Shown in pieces: positions 1 to 7,685 of a DNA stretch of 64,000 nucleotides. A program made the translations under genes and the position numbers. The stretch is from Duganella sp. 1411 (lineage in GTDB: Bacteria; Pseudomonadota; Gammaproteobacteria; Burkholderiales; Burkholderiaceae_D). Numbering within the stretch: the stretch's first letter is position 1; each line of letters opens with the position of its first letter. Under the pieces are notes generated by a model, which was not told where the DNA came from, ran no database searches, and was given only the letters and a program-made list of their open reading frames with translations. The stretch covers positions 2,232,001-2,296,000 of the forward strand of contig NZ_JAFICD010000001.1 in assembly GCF_017833525.1 (NCBI RefSeq), given 5' to 3'.

Positions 1-1
1 C

Positions 2-64
2 CGAGGAAGACGTGAAATACGCATCATCTCATTTAGAAACGCAACCAAACGCGAGCGACGTTGA
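2..64 (+). CDS. brnT: BrnT-family toxin, 3' end only (gene starts before the window)
   Basis: The frame at 2-64 ends in TGA and encodes a C-terminus containing EIRIISFRNATKRERR. This closely matches the C-terminus of the complete BrnT at 1172-1441 ([15 protein letters not shown]). BrnT toxins are small RelE-like ribonucleases, and their 3' end normally overlaps the start of the antitoxin gene. Here the stop at 62-64 lies 53 nt inside the antitoxin frame that starts at 12, the same arrangement as in the complete pair. Only about 20 residues are visible, so activity cannot be judged. Confidence 0.7.
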   Translation, partial: RGRREIRIISFRNATKRERR

Positions 65-515
65 CTATTGGGACAGAAATGACAGTTGGGGCAATGTCAT
101 GCCCATTCCGGGCGACGACGAGATCAAATACGACGAGGACTCGCCACCACTTGAGTCCGGCTTTTACGCAAATGGCGTGCATCGGATACATGGCCGGGCA
201 CTGCCTCCGCGCACGTCGCCGCTCGATCCCATAGACCCCGAGGTGCTGGCCTTTATGCAAACCCAGGTTCCAGAAGTCCAAATGGATCCGCACATCCTGG
301 GAGGCATGCCGGTCTTCAGGGGAACCTTGGTGCCCATCAAACGCATGTTCGACTATCTGCTCGCCGGCAAGACCATCGACGACTTTCTGACCGAGTTCCC
401 CACCGTGCCGCGCGCCACCGCGCACTTGGTGCTCGAAACCGAGGCGACGATGTTCTACGAGGCCATCAGTAAGGCGATGGAGTGCGAAGCAACACTAACA
501 TCATTGTCGAAATGA
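12..515 (+). CDS. BrnA-like/DUF433 hybrid protein, copy 1 (putative antitoxin)
   Basis: This 167-residue protein starts at GTG 12, inside the 3' end of a brnT. Residues about 30-60 ([20 protein letters not shown], then a Phe/Arg-rich stretch) resemble the acidic N-terminal toxin-binding part of BrnA antitoxins. Residues about 92-140 (DPHILGGMPVFRGTLVPIKR, then LLAGKTIDDFLTEFP) match the DUF433 helix-turn-helix family. BrnA normally ends in a ribbon-helix-helix DNA-binding domain, which I do not see; DUF433 appears to take its place. Copies 2 and 3 are close relatives. The antitoxin role is inferred from the overlap with brnT. A GTG start fits because the copy-3 homologue begins with the same MKY-SSHLE sequence. 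Confidence 0.65.
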   Translation: MKYASSHLETQPNASDVDYWDRNDSWGNVMPIPGDDEIKYDEDSPPLESGFYANGVHRIHGRALPPRTSPLDPIDPEVLAFMQTQVPEVQMDPHILGGMPVFRGTLVPIKRMFDYLLAGKTIDDFLTEFPTVPRATAHLVLETEATMFYEAISKAMECEATLTSLSK

Positions 516-550
516 TGGTGCCTTTCAACGCTTTCAACGAGGGGCTATCA

Positions 551-1042
551 ATGACCCATTCCAGCACCGACAACGCGCAAGACACTCTTTGCGACGAACC
601 CGCCGGTTGGATCGACGTGATGCCTAACCATGACGACGAAATCGGGAACGACGAAGACTGCCCGGAGTACGATCCACGCTATTTCACCGAACCCGTGCAT
701 CGCTTCAAGGGCCGTATCATACCGCCGCGAAAATCACCTACTGATCCGTATGACCCGGAGCTGTTGGCGTTCATGAAGTCGATCACCCCGCTGGTGCAGA
801 TGGAACCGGATATCCTCGGCGGCATGCCAGTGTTCAAGAACACGCTCGTTCCAATCAAGCGCATGTTCGACTATCTGCTGGCCGGAAAAACGATGGATGA
901 CTTCCTGGGTGACTTTTCTGCCGTATCCCGAGACACCACGACCGCTGTGCTGGAAAGCGACGCCACGCTGTTTTACGAAGAGATCAGCAACGCGATCGAT
1001 TCGACTTCGAATGTCAGCCGCGCAACCAAAAGATCCGGCTGA
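551..1042 (+). CDS. BrnA-like/DUF433 hybrid protein, copy 2
   Basis: The protein has 163 residues and starts at ATG 551 after a GAGGGG ribosome-binding site. The reading frame is open further upstream, to 482, but that stretch has no counterpart in the other copies. The acidic segment (DDEIGNDEDCPEYDPRYF) and the DUF433 segment ([20 protein letters not shown]) align with copies 1 and 3. Unlike them, it has no brnT directly upstream; only 35 nt separate it from copy 1. The C-terminus diverges (STSNVSRATKRSG). It may be an extra antitoxin or a duplicated regulator. It is followed by a strong terminator. Confidence 0.6.
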   Translation: MTHSSTDNAQDTLCDEPAGWIDVMPNHDDEIGNDEDCPEYDPRYFTEPVHRFKGRIIPPRKSPTDPYDPELLAFMKSITPLVQMEPDILGGMPVFKNTLVPIKRMFDYLLAGKTMDDFLGDFSAVSRDTTTAVLESDATLFYEEISNAIDSTSNVSRATKRSG

Positions 1043-1083
1043 CTTAAACAATATTGATCTGATCGTGGGACCGCCGGAGAAGC

Positions 1084-1127
1084 CAGGCGCAGGATGTCGC
1101 GAGACGTCCTGGTGCCTGATTTTTTTT
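1084..1127 (+). terminator. Rho-independent terminator after the second hybrid antitoxin
   Basis: A stem CAGGATGTC/GACGTCCTG (1090-1098 with 1103-1111, one G-U pair) closes a GCGA tetraloop. It is extended by AGGC/GCCT (1085-1088 with 1114-1117) and followed by eight T residues (1120-1127). It separates copies 1 and 2 from the downstream brnT pair, so that pair needs its own promoter. Confidence 0.85.
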
Positions 1128-1138
1128 ACTCAGTGGCG

Positions 1139-1157
1139 CTTGAAGGATATCCTCAAG
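1139..1157 (+). promoter_or_regulatory. Near-perfect palindrome upstream of brnT (candidate autoregulatory operator)
   Basis: The sequence CTTGA-A-GGATATCC-TCAAG is an 18-bp palindrome apart from one extra A. It ends 14 nt before the brnT ATG and follows the terminator directly. BrnA-type antitoxins usually repress their own promoter by binding palindromes at this place. The binding protein here is inferred. Confidence 0.45.
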
Positions 1158-1171
1158 CTACTACACTGAAC

Positions 1172-1441
1172 ATGACCACCTACACTTGGGACGAGGCCAA
1201 ACGCAAAAGCAACCTGCGCAAGCACGGACTGGATTTTGCCGATGCGCCCGCTGTGCTGGAACGAACGACATACACAAAGGAAGATGCTCGCTTTCACTAC
1301 AGCGAGCGTCGCTACACATCAATCGGTTTTTTTAACGGCCAGGAGGTTGTGGTCGTCTATACGGAGATCAACGATGAAGTACGAATCATCTCATTTAGAA
1401 AAGCAACTAACCACGAACGAAAAGTCCTCTACCGAAGGTGA
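1172..1441 (+). CDS. brnT: BrnT family type II toxin
   Basis: This 89-residue protein has the BrnT family pattern: TYTWDEAKRKSNLRKHGLDF at the N-terminus, a central segment ending VVVVYTE, and the C-terminal [15 protein letters not shown]. BrnT is an RNase that arrests translation and is neutralised by BrnA, encoded by an overlapping downstream gene. The start is ATG 1172; the longer frame from 1094 runs through the terminator and is unlikely. The last 68 nt overlap the downstream BrnA-like/DUF433 gene, which points to translational coupling. Confidence 0.88.
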   Translation: MTTYTWDEAKRKSNLRKHGLDFADAPAVLERTTYTKEDARFHYSERRYTSIGFFNGQEVVVVYTEINDEVRIISFRKATNHERKVLYRR

Positions 1442-1874
1442 TCGCAGTTGGGAAGAAGTTATGCCAACACCAGACGAGGAAATTGAATACGACGAAGATT
1501 CCCCACCGCTGGATTCGAGCTTTTTCACCAACGGCGTCTTCCGTATTAACGGCAGGATTATTCCACCGCGCACTACGCCCACGGACCCGCATGATCCCGA
1601 ATTATTAGCCTTCATGAAGTCGCTCACTCCCCTAGTACAGATGGACCCGGAGGTCCTCGGCGGCATGCCGGTGTTTAAAAATACGCTGGTTCCCATCAAA
1701 CGCATGTTCGACTATCTGCTGGCTGGAAAAACGATGGATGACTTCCTGAGGGACTTCCCCACCGTCTCGCGCGAGATGGCGACCGCCGTGCTGGAAAGCG
1801 ACGCCACGCTGTTTTACGAAGAGATCAGCAAGGCGATCGATTCCGCCGCGATGCCCTCTTCCCTGCCCAAATAA
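1374..1874 (+). CDS. BrnA-like/DUF433 hybrid protein, copy 3 (partner of the complete BrnT)
   Basis: The 166-residue protein starts at ATG 1374, inside brnT. The acidic segment ([18 protein letters not shown], residues about 34-51) matches the N-terminal pattern of BrnA antitoxins. The DUF433 part spans about residues 90-140 ([20 protein letters not shown] and [15 protein letters not shown]). The position is that of a canonical brnA, but the usual ribbon-helix-helix C-terminus is missing. The last 61 nt overlap the 3' end of ispF on the opposite strand, so the final residues (AAMPSSLPK) are antisense to ispF codons. Role as antitoxin inferred from context. Confidence 0.7.
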   Translation: MKYESSHLEKQLTTNEKSSTEGDRSWEEVMPTPDEEIEYDEDSPPLDSSFFTNGVFRINGRIIPPRTTPTDPHDPELLAFMKSLTPLVQMDPEVLGGMPVFKNTLVPIKRMFDYLLAGKTMDDFLRDFPTVSREMATAVLESDATLFYEEISKAIDSAAMPSSLPK

Positions 1875-2302
1875 CCGAGCTTCTCGTTGGTCTTGGCCTT
1901 GACGTTGACCTGGCTGATGTCCAGGCCCAAATCCTCGGCGATGTTGGCGCGCATCGAGGCAATGTGCGGCGCCATCTTCGGGCGCTGGGCGATGATGGTG
2001 CAGTCGATATTGCCGATGCTGTAGCCGGTGGCCACCACGCGGCGCGCGGCCTCCTTCAGCAAGGTGCGCGAATCGGCGCCCTTGAACTGCACGTCCGTAT
2101 CCGGAAAATGCTTGCCGATGTCGCCCAGCGCGGCGGCGCCGAGTATCGAGTCGGTGATCGCGTGCAGCAGCACGTCGGCGTCCGAATGCCCCAGCAATCC
2201 GACGTGGTGCGGGATGTCGACGCCGCCGATGATCAGCTTGCGGCCTTCCACCAACGCGTGGCAGTCGTAGCCCTGGCCGATGCGGAACGGGAGCTTGGTC
2301 AT
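1814..2302 (-). CDS. ispF: 2-C-methyl-D-erythritol 2,4-cyclodiphosphate synthase
   Basis: IspF converts CDP-methylerythritol 2-phosphate to the cyclodiphosphate in the MEP isoprenoid pathway. Its 162 residues show the family signatures: [11 protein letters not shown] (metal-binding Asp and His), [10 protein letters not shown], and the C-terminal [18 protein letters not shown]. It lies downstream of ispD, the preceding pathway step, 27 nt away. The C-terminal residues SIALLISS lie at the junction with the toxin-antitoxin array, which overlaps this gene tail to tail by 61 bp. Length is normal, so the enzyme is probably intact. Confidence 0.97.
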   Translation of the reverse strand: MTKLPFRIGQGYDCHALVEGRKLIIGGVDIPHHVGLLGHSDADVLLHAITDSILGAAALGDIGKHFPDTDVQFKGADSRTLLKEAARRVVATGYSIGNIDCTIIAQRPKMAPHIASMRANIAEDLGLDISQVNVKAKTNEKLGYLGREEGIAAESIALLISS

Positions 2303-2329
2303 ATCGTTTCCTTCATTTGGTTTCCTTGG

Positions 2330-3034
2330 TTATTCGCCCGCCGCCAGATACATCTCCGCGATGCGGATATCGGCCGGCAGCGTGACTTTCAAATTTCGTG
2401 GATGGCCTTCGATCAGCCGTGGCGACATGCCCAGCATCTCGACCGCGCTGGCGTCGTCGGTGATGGCGTTGGCGTCCGGCGCGTTGCCCAGCGCGCGCAG
2501 CAGCAAACCGTAGCTGAACATCTGCGGCGTCTGCGCCAGCCACAGGCCGTCGCGCGGCACCGTGGCCACGTCGTCGCCGGCCCTGCGCTTGACCGTGTCG
2601 ACCACCGGCAGCGCCAGCAGACCGCCGGCGGCATAGTCGCCGACGCCGTGTATCAGCTTGGCGATCAAGGACGGCGTCAGGCCGGGGCGCGCGGCGTCGT
2701 GCACCATGATCAGGTCCGCGTCGGCGACGATGCCGGCCAGCGCGCGCAAGGCGTTGAGCACCGTGTCCATGCGGGTGGCGCCGCCGCAGCGCAGCACCGT
2801 GACGCCGTCCAGGTCCGGCGGCAGCACCGCGTCGACCTGGCCGTCCGCCGCGCTGACGACGACGTAGGTGTGCGCCACCAGGTCGCTGGCGCGGAAGGCG
2901 TCGACCGCGTGGCGCAGCATCGGCTTGCCGCCGACCGCCAGATATTGTTTGGGTCCGTCGGCCGCCATGCGCGCGCCGACACCGGCGGCCGGCAACAGCG
3001 CAAAGTACCGCGGGGTGTTCGTATTCACAGTCAT
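2330..3034 (-). CDS. ispD: 2-C-methyl-D-erythritol 4-phosphate cytidylyltransferase
   Basis: IspD transfers CMP to methylerythritol 4-phosphate, the third step of the MEP pathway. The chosen start, MTVNTNTPRYFALLPAAGVG (ATG at 3034), gives 234 residues. The nucleotide-binding loop PAAGVGARMAADGPKQYL is at the N-terminus, followed by VHDAARP and, near the C-terminus, EGHPRNLKVT. The frame is open further upstream, to 3091, but the added residues are not family-like, and a GGAGAT lies upstream of the chosen ATG. It sits in an operon with ispF. Confidence 0.96.
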   Translation of the reverse strand: MTVNTNTPRYFALLPAAGVGARMAADGPKQYLAVGGKPMLRHAVDAFRASDLVAHTYVVVSAADGQVDAVLPPDLDGVTVLRCGGATRMDTVLNALRALAGIVADADLIMVHDAARPGLTPSLIAKLIHGVGDYAAGGLLALPVVDTVKRRAGDDVATVPRDGLWLAQTPQMFSYGLLLRALGNAPDANAITDDASAVEMLGMSPRLIEGHPRNLKVTLPADIRIAEMYLAAGE

Positions 3035-3042
3035 ATTCTTCT

Positions 3043-3732
3043 TTATCTCCTGCGTCGGCGATTGACGATATCCCGTATCTCGCCGTTGCAACTATCGGCC
3101 AGCCGCGCGTATTCCTGCGGGGTGTCGATTTTAGCCTGCTCCGCCTTGCCCTTGTCGAATTCGTCGCTGATAAACCGCATCCACACGCTGTTGATCTCGT
3201 GCTGCAGCGCCGATTGCGCGGTGCCCGAGGGCGCGTACAGCGGCTTGCCTTCGAAGCGCCGGTTCATCGCGTCGCGCACTACCTTCTCCACCCGCGCCAG
3301 ATTGTCCATGTAGGCTTTCAGGTGGCGCTGTTCATGCTGGAGTATCGTGTTGTAGGCGCAGGTGCCGGGCACGAACTCGTTGCCGACGTAGATCAGCACC
3401 GGCGAGTAGTTCAACTTGATCTCCACGCGCGGCGCCACGCATTCGTAGCCACTGACCTTGTCCTGCAGGATAGGCCCGCCCATGGTGGCGGCGTATTGCG
3501 CGCGCGTGACCGTCAGGCCCAGGGTCTCGGTGCGGCCATCGATGCTACCGGTTTTCAGCGTCAGCGCGCGGTAAGGCAGCTGGTTGTTGATCGTGAAGCC
3601 ATTGCTGGTCGTCGACAGCACCGAAATGGTTTTGCTGATCGTGTCCTCGCAGCGGATCTGGAACGGCGTGCGCTCGGCCGCGCCAGCCGCGCCGGCGCCG
3701 CAGCACAAGCAGATCAGCGCCGGCCACCTCAT
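3043..3732 (-). CDS. Secreted protein with HExxH motif (DUF922-like, putative metallopeptidase)
   Basis: The protein has 229 residues from ATG 3732, which lies 4 nt after the Nudix stop. MRWPALICLCCGAGAAGAAE is a signal peptide. The mature part has two cysteines likely paired in the periplasm and the segment LQHEQRHLKAYMD, with HEQRH fitting the HExxH zinc pattern. This resembles the DUF922 family, whose function is unknown. The longer open frame to 4047 is an antisense-free shadow of the Nudix gene and was trimmed. It sits in an operon-like run Nudix, this gene, ispD, ispF. Confidence 0.6.
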   Translation of the reverse strand: MRWPALICLCCGAGAAGAAERTPFQIRCEDTISKTISVLSTTSNGFTINNQLPYRALTLKTGSIDGRTETLGLTVTRAQYAATMGGPILQDKVSGYECVAPRVEIKLNYSPVLIYVGNEFVPGTCAYNTILQHEQRHLKAYMDNLARVEKVVRDAMNRRFEGKPLYAPSGTAQSALQHEINSVWMRFISDEFDKGKAEQAKIDTPQEYARLADSCNGEIRDIVNRRRRR

Positions 3733-3736
3733 AACG

Positions 3737-4291
3737 TCAGTCCAGTTTCCAGTCGCCCGCGCGCAGCTTGTCGAGCCAGAACGCGCCGATGATGGTTTTG
3801 ACGTCGGTGACTTTACCTTCGCGCACCCACTGCAGCAGTTCGTCGATGGTGGCGGTGAACAGCTCGAGGAATTCGCCGTCGTCCAGCTTTTGCTCGCCCT
3901 GCGTGAGGCCGCGCGCCAGGTACAGGTCCAGATGCTCGTCCGAATAGGCGATGGCGTTGTGGATGGTGGTGACGAACTGCCAGTCGCTGGCGGTGTAGCC
4001 GGTTTCCTCCACCAGCTCGCGCTTGGCGCAGTCGAGCGGATCTTCACCGGGGTCGATTTTCCCGGCCGGGAATTCGATGAACACGTCGTGCAGCGGATAG
4101 CGGAACTGGCGCTCGAGCAGCACCTTGCCGTCGTCGAGCAGCGGCAGGATCACCACCGCGCCCGGATGCAGGATGTATTCGCGGGCGGTGCGTTTGCCGT
4201 CGGGGAGTTCGATGGTGTCGCGTTGGACTTTGAGGAAGTGGCCTTCGTAGACCATTCCGCCGTCGATGCGGGTTTCTGTCAGATTCACCAT
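3737..4291 (-). CDS. nudF: Nudix hydrolase, ADP-ribose pyrophosphatase type
   Basis: The 184-residue protein contains the complete Nudix box in the order G-x5-E-x7-REUxEExGU (GKIDPGEDPLDCAKRELVEE, then TGY) at about residues 77-99. The N-terminal half (GMVYEGHFLKVQRDTIELPD) and AGKIDPGE context match ADP-ribose diphosphatases, which hydrolyse ADP-ribose to AMP and ribose 5-phosphate. The exact substrate is inferred from similarity in motif layout. It is followed after 4 nt by the HExxH protein. Confidence 0.85.
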   Translation of the reverse strand: MVNLTETRIDGGMVYEGHFLKVQRDTIELPDGKRTAREYILHPGAVVILPLLDDGKVLLERQFRYPLHDVFIEFPAGKIDPGEDPLDCAKRELVEETGYTASDWQFVTTIHNAIAYSDEHLDLYLARGLTQGEQKLDDGEFLELFTATIDELLQWVREGKVTDVKTIIGAFWLDKLRAGDWKLD

Positions 4292-4324
4292 GTCGGCTCC
4301 AGGTAGATTGAAGCCGATAGTGTA

Positions 4325-4630
4325 TCAGTCGTGGGACTTGCGCAGGTAGCGCACGATGAATCCGGGGAAGCCGAGAACGAGGAACAAGCAGGCGGAGATC
4401 GCGAAGAACTCCCAGGTTTGCGTGAAGCGGTTGCCGATGTAGCCTTCCAGCGCGATGCCGACGGCGCCAACGACAAAGTACAGCACCACCATCTCGGCCA
4501 GGCGAACGATCAGCGGCTTGCGCCGCCACGTCGCCGGCACCAGTGCGAATACCTTGTCATTGAAAAACGGCAGGTTGGCGGCCGCGATAGCGATCGCGAT
4601 CACCAACCAGCTTGCGACGGATACATCCAT
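4325..4630 (-). CDS. DUF2818 family inner-membrane protein
   Basis: A 101-residue membrane protein (MDVSVASWLVIAIAIAAANL at the start) with three hydrophobic segments and a basic tail (RYLRKSHD). It belongs to the DUF2818 family, which commonly follows nuoN in betaproteobacteria and has no established function. Its ATG shares one base with the nuoN stop (TGATG), so it is translationally coupled to the complex I operon and is probably its last gene. Confidence 0.8.
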   Translation of the reverse strand: MDVSVASWLVIAIAIAAANLPFFNDKVFALVPATWRRKPLIVRLAEMVVLYFVVGAVGIALEGYIGNRFTQTWEFFAISACLFLVLGFPGFIVRYLRKSHD

Positions 4631-6135
4631 CAGGTGGCGAGCGTCGCTTGCATGGCCTTCAGGCACATGGCCAGCAGCGGGCCTGGCAGAACGCCCAGCA
4701 GCACGATGGCCAGACCGTTCAGGCTCAGGACAAACTTCATGTCGCCGTGGGCGACGATGGCCGAGCTGTCGGTCGGCTCGTCGAACCACATCACTTTGAC
4801 GATGCGCAGGTAGTAGAACGCGGCGATCAGCGAGAACATCACAGCGACCACGGTCAGCCAGATCTGGCCGGTACCCAGCACGGCGCTCAGCACCGAGAAC
4901 TTGGCGGCAAAGCCCATCATCGGCGGCACGCCAGCCAGCGAGAACATCATGATCGTCATGACGACCGCGAACCAGCCGTTACGCTTGCTCAGGCCTTTGA
5001 AGTCGTTGAGCGTTTCGGCGTCGAAGCCGGCGCGCGACAACAGCATCAACAGACCGAAGCTGCCGACGGTGGTCAGCACGTAGGTGATGGTGTAGTACAT
5101 CGACGAGCTGTAGGCGGCGGCGATGCCGGTGCGGTCGGTGGTGCCGGCCACGCCAGCCAGCAGGCCAAGCAGCACGAAGCCCATTTGCGCGATCGTCGAG
5201 TAAGCCAGCATGCGCTTCAGGTTCGTTTGGGCGATCGCGGTCAGGTTACCGATGACCAGCGACATCACGGCCAGGACCATCAGCATCTGCTGCCAGTCGA
5301 ACGCCATCGGCAGCAGGCCTTCCACCAGCAGGCGGATGCAGATCGCGAAGGTGGCGATCTTCGGCGCGCCGCCCAGCAGCAGGGTCACAGCCGTTGGCGA
5401 ACCTTCGTAGACGTCCGGTACCCACATGTGGAACGGCACGGCGCCCAGCTTGAACGCCAGACCGGCGACCAGGAACACGATACCGAACACCAGGATGGTC
5501 GGCTTGATGGTGCCGGCGGCGACGGCCGTGGCCACTTTGCTGATTTCCAGCGTGCCGGTGGCGCCGTACAGCATCGAGATACCGTACAACAGGAAACCGG
5601 ATGCCAGCGCGCCGAGGATGAAGTACTTCATCGCCGCTTCGGTGGCCTTGTGGTTATCGCGGCGCATGGCGACCAGCGCGTACAGCGACAGCGACATCAG
5701 TTCGACGCCCAGGTAGATCGTCAGGAAGTTCGAACCCGAGATCATGACCATCTGGCCCAGCATCGCGAACAGCGCCAGGACGTAGAACTCCCCGCCCAGG
5801 TTACCGCTCATCATGCCGCGCTGCGTTACATACTGGCGCGAATACACCAGGGTCAGCGCCACCGACAGGTAGGTGAACAGCTTGAGCAGGTTCGCCATCG
5901 GATCGTTGACGTACATGCCGTGGAAGGTGTACGCGGTGCTGCCGGCGTTGAAGTCGGCGAAGGTGATGCCGGCCAAGACCAGCAGCAGCAACAGCGACAG
6001 CACGTAGGTGACCGAGCGCTTGGACTCGGACAGGAACATGTCCACCAGCAGGAGGACCGAGGCGCCGATAATCAGCGTCACCTCGGCGTACGCCGGTGCG
6101 ATGTTGAACGCCTCTTGTGGAATAGGTGTAGTCAT
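4630..6135 (-). CDS. nuoN: NADH-quinone oxidoreductase subunit N
   Basis: NuoN is one of the three antiporter-like proton-pumping subunits of complex I. Its 501 residues are strongly hydrophobic with about 14 predicted helices. Conserved features include VELMSLSLYALVA (the helix-5 Glu), a Lys in LAFKLGAVPFHMW, and LKRMLAYSTIAQMG. Gene order after nuoM is canonical, and the stop overlaps the DUF2818 start. Confidence 0.97.
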   Translation of the reverse strand: MTTPIPQEAFNIAPAYAEVTLIIGASVLLLVDMFLSESKRSVTYVLSLLLLLVLAGITFADFNAGSTAYTFHGMYVNDPMANLLKLFTYLSVALTLVYSRQYVTQRGMMSGNLGGEFYVLALFAMLGQMVMISGSNFLTIYLGVELMSLSLYALVAMRRDNHKATEAAMKYFILGALASGFLLYGISMLYGATGTLEISKVATAVAAGTIKPTILVFGIVFLVAGLAFKLGAVPFHMWVPDVYEGSPTAVTLLLGGAPKIATFAICIRLLVEGLLPMAFDWQQMLMVLAVMSLVIGNLTAIAQTNLKRMLAYSTIAQMGFVLLGLLAGVAGTTDRTGIAAAYSSSMYYTITYVLTTVGSFGLLMLLSRAGFDAETLNDFKGLSKRNGWFAVVMTIMMFSLAGVPPMMGFAAKFSVLSAVLGTGQIWLTVVAVMFSLIAAFYYLRIVKVMWFDEPTDSSAIVAHGDMKFVLSLNGLAIVLLGVLPGPLLAMCLKAMQATLAT

Positions 6136-6154
6136 TTATGCGTTTCCGTTTTTC

Positions 6155-7654
6155 TTAAGGCAGCTTGCTTTTTGCGACGTGAGTCAGCAGGTCGGCGACC
6201 GAGGTTTGCATCGTGTCGGTGAACGGCGCAGGGTACAGACCCATGACCAGCACCGCGACCGCCAGGATACCCAGCATGAAGAACTCGCGGCCGTTGACGT
6301 CGACCAGCGCGGCCACGTGGTGGTTGGTCACTTTGCCGAAGATGACGCGCTTGGCCATCCACAGCGAGTAAGCGGCACCGAAGATCAGCGCGGTCGCGGC
6401 CAGCAAACCAATCCAGAAGTTGTGCTGCACGGCGCCCAGGATCACCATGAACTCGCCGACGAAGCCGGAAGTCGCTGGCAGACCGCAGTTAGCCATCGAG
6501 AAGAAGATGAACAGCGCGGCGAATTTAGGCATCTTGTTGACGACACCACCGTAGTCGGCGATCTGGCGCGAATGGGCCTGGTCATACAGCACGCCGATAC
6601 ACAGGAACATCGCGCCGGAGATGAAACCGTGCGAGATCATTTGCACGATCGCGCCCTGCACGCCGATGGCGTTGAAGATGAAGAAGCCCAGCGTGACGAA
6701 GCCCATGTGCGCGATCGACGAGTAGGCGACCAGCTTTTTCATGTCCTTCTGCACCAGCGCCACCAGGCCGACGTAGATCACGGCGATCAGCGACAGGGTG
6801 ATGACGAAACCGGCCAGGTAGTGCGACGCGTCCGGGGTGATCGGCAGCGAGAAACGCAGGAAGCCGTAGGCGCCCAGCTTCAGCATGATCGCGGCCAGCA
6901 CGGCGGAACCGCCGGTCGGCGCTTCGACGTGGACGTCCGGCAGCCAGGTGTGGACCGGGAACATCGGTACCTTGACGGCGAAGGCCATGAAGAAGGCGAT
7001 GAAGATGAAGATCTGCTCGCGCATCGTCAGTGGCGTCAGGTGCCAGGTCAGGATGTCGAAGCTGCCCGTCACGCGGTACAGGTAGATGATCGCGACCAGC
7101 GTCAGCAAGGAGCCGAAGAAGGTGTAGAGGAAGAACTTGAACGACGCGTACACGCGGTTCTCGCCGCCCCACACACCGATGATGATGTACATCGGGATCA
7201 GGGTCGCTTCGAAGAAGAAGTAGAACAGCAGGCCGTCCATCGCGCAGAACACGCCGATCATCAGACCGGAGAGGATCAGGAAGGCGCCCATGTATTGCGC
7301 GACGCGCTTCTGGATCACCTGCCACGCCGAGATCACGACGATCACGGTGATGAACGCCGTCAGCGGCACGAACCACAGCGACAGGCCGTCGATGCCCAGC
7401 GAGTAGTAGATGTTAAACGTCTGGATCCAGGGCGACTTCTCGACGAACTGCATGCCGTGGGCGGCGTTGTTGAAATTGGTGATCAGCGGGATCGTCGCGG
7501 CGAAGCTGACGATCGCGCCGATCAGCGAACCGACGCGCACCAGCGCCGCGTTGGTGTCGCGGCCGACGGCCAGCACGATCAGGCCGAAGATGATCGGAAG
7601 CCAGATCGCCAGGCTCAGGTACGGAGGTAATGTAGATATAGTTGACTGCATCAT
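6155..7654 (-). CDS. nuoM: NADH-quinone oxidoreductase subunit M
   Basis: The 499-residue antiporter-like membrane subunit of complex I. Visible family blocks are FYFFFEATLIPMYIIIG (the conserved Glu of helix 5), AFAVKVPMFPVHTWLPDVH (helix 7 Lys and the amphipathic link), and KKLVAYSSIAHMGFV. Two Met codons lie in tandem at the start (MMQ). The gene lies between nuoL and nuoN, with 19 nt to nuoN. Confidence 0.97.
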   Translation of the reverse strand: MMQSTISTLPPYLSLAIWLPIIFGLIVLAVGRDTNAALVRVGSLIGAIVSFAATIPLITNFNNAAHGMQFVEKSPWIQTFNIYYSLGIDGLSLWFVPLTAFITVIVVISAWQVIQKRVAQYMGAFLILSGLMIGVFCAMDGLLFYFFFEATLIPMYIIIGVWGGENRVYASFKFFLYTFFGSLLTLVAIIYLYRVTGSFDILTWHLTPLTMREQIFIFIAFFMAFAVKVPMFPVHTWLPDVHVEAPTGGSAVLAAIMLKLGAYGFLRFSLPITPDASHYLAGFVITLSLIAVIYVGLVALVQKDMKKLVAYSSIAHMGFVTLGFFIFNAIGVQGAIVQMISHGFISGAMFLCIGVLYDQAHSRQIADYGGVVNKMPKFAALFIFFSMANCGLPATSGFVGEFMVILGAVQHNFWIGLLAATALIFGAAYSLWMAKRVIFGKVTNHHVAALVDVNGREFFMLGILAVAVLVMGLYPAPFTDTMQTSVADLLTHVAKSKLP

Positions 7655-7685
7655 GGTTATCGTTATCTCTTTGCGTATCAGCTAA

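Noticed and set aside
3733..4047. N-terminal extension of the HExxH protein across the Nudix gene
   Set aside because: The extension is Ser/Thr/Pro-rich shadow sequence of the Nudix gene. A good signal peptide begins at 3732 just after the Nudix stop.
4612..6222. Long open frames antisense to nuoN, nuoM, nuoL, nuoG and nuoD (several above 500 codons)
   Set aside because: They are His/Arg/Gln-rich shadows caused by high GC and codon bias. None has family motifs, while the other strand encodes clear complex I subunits.
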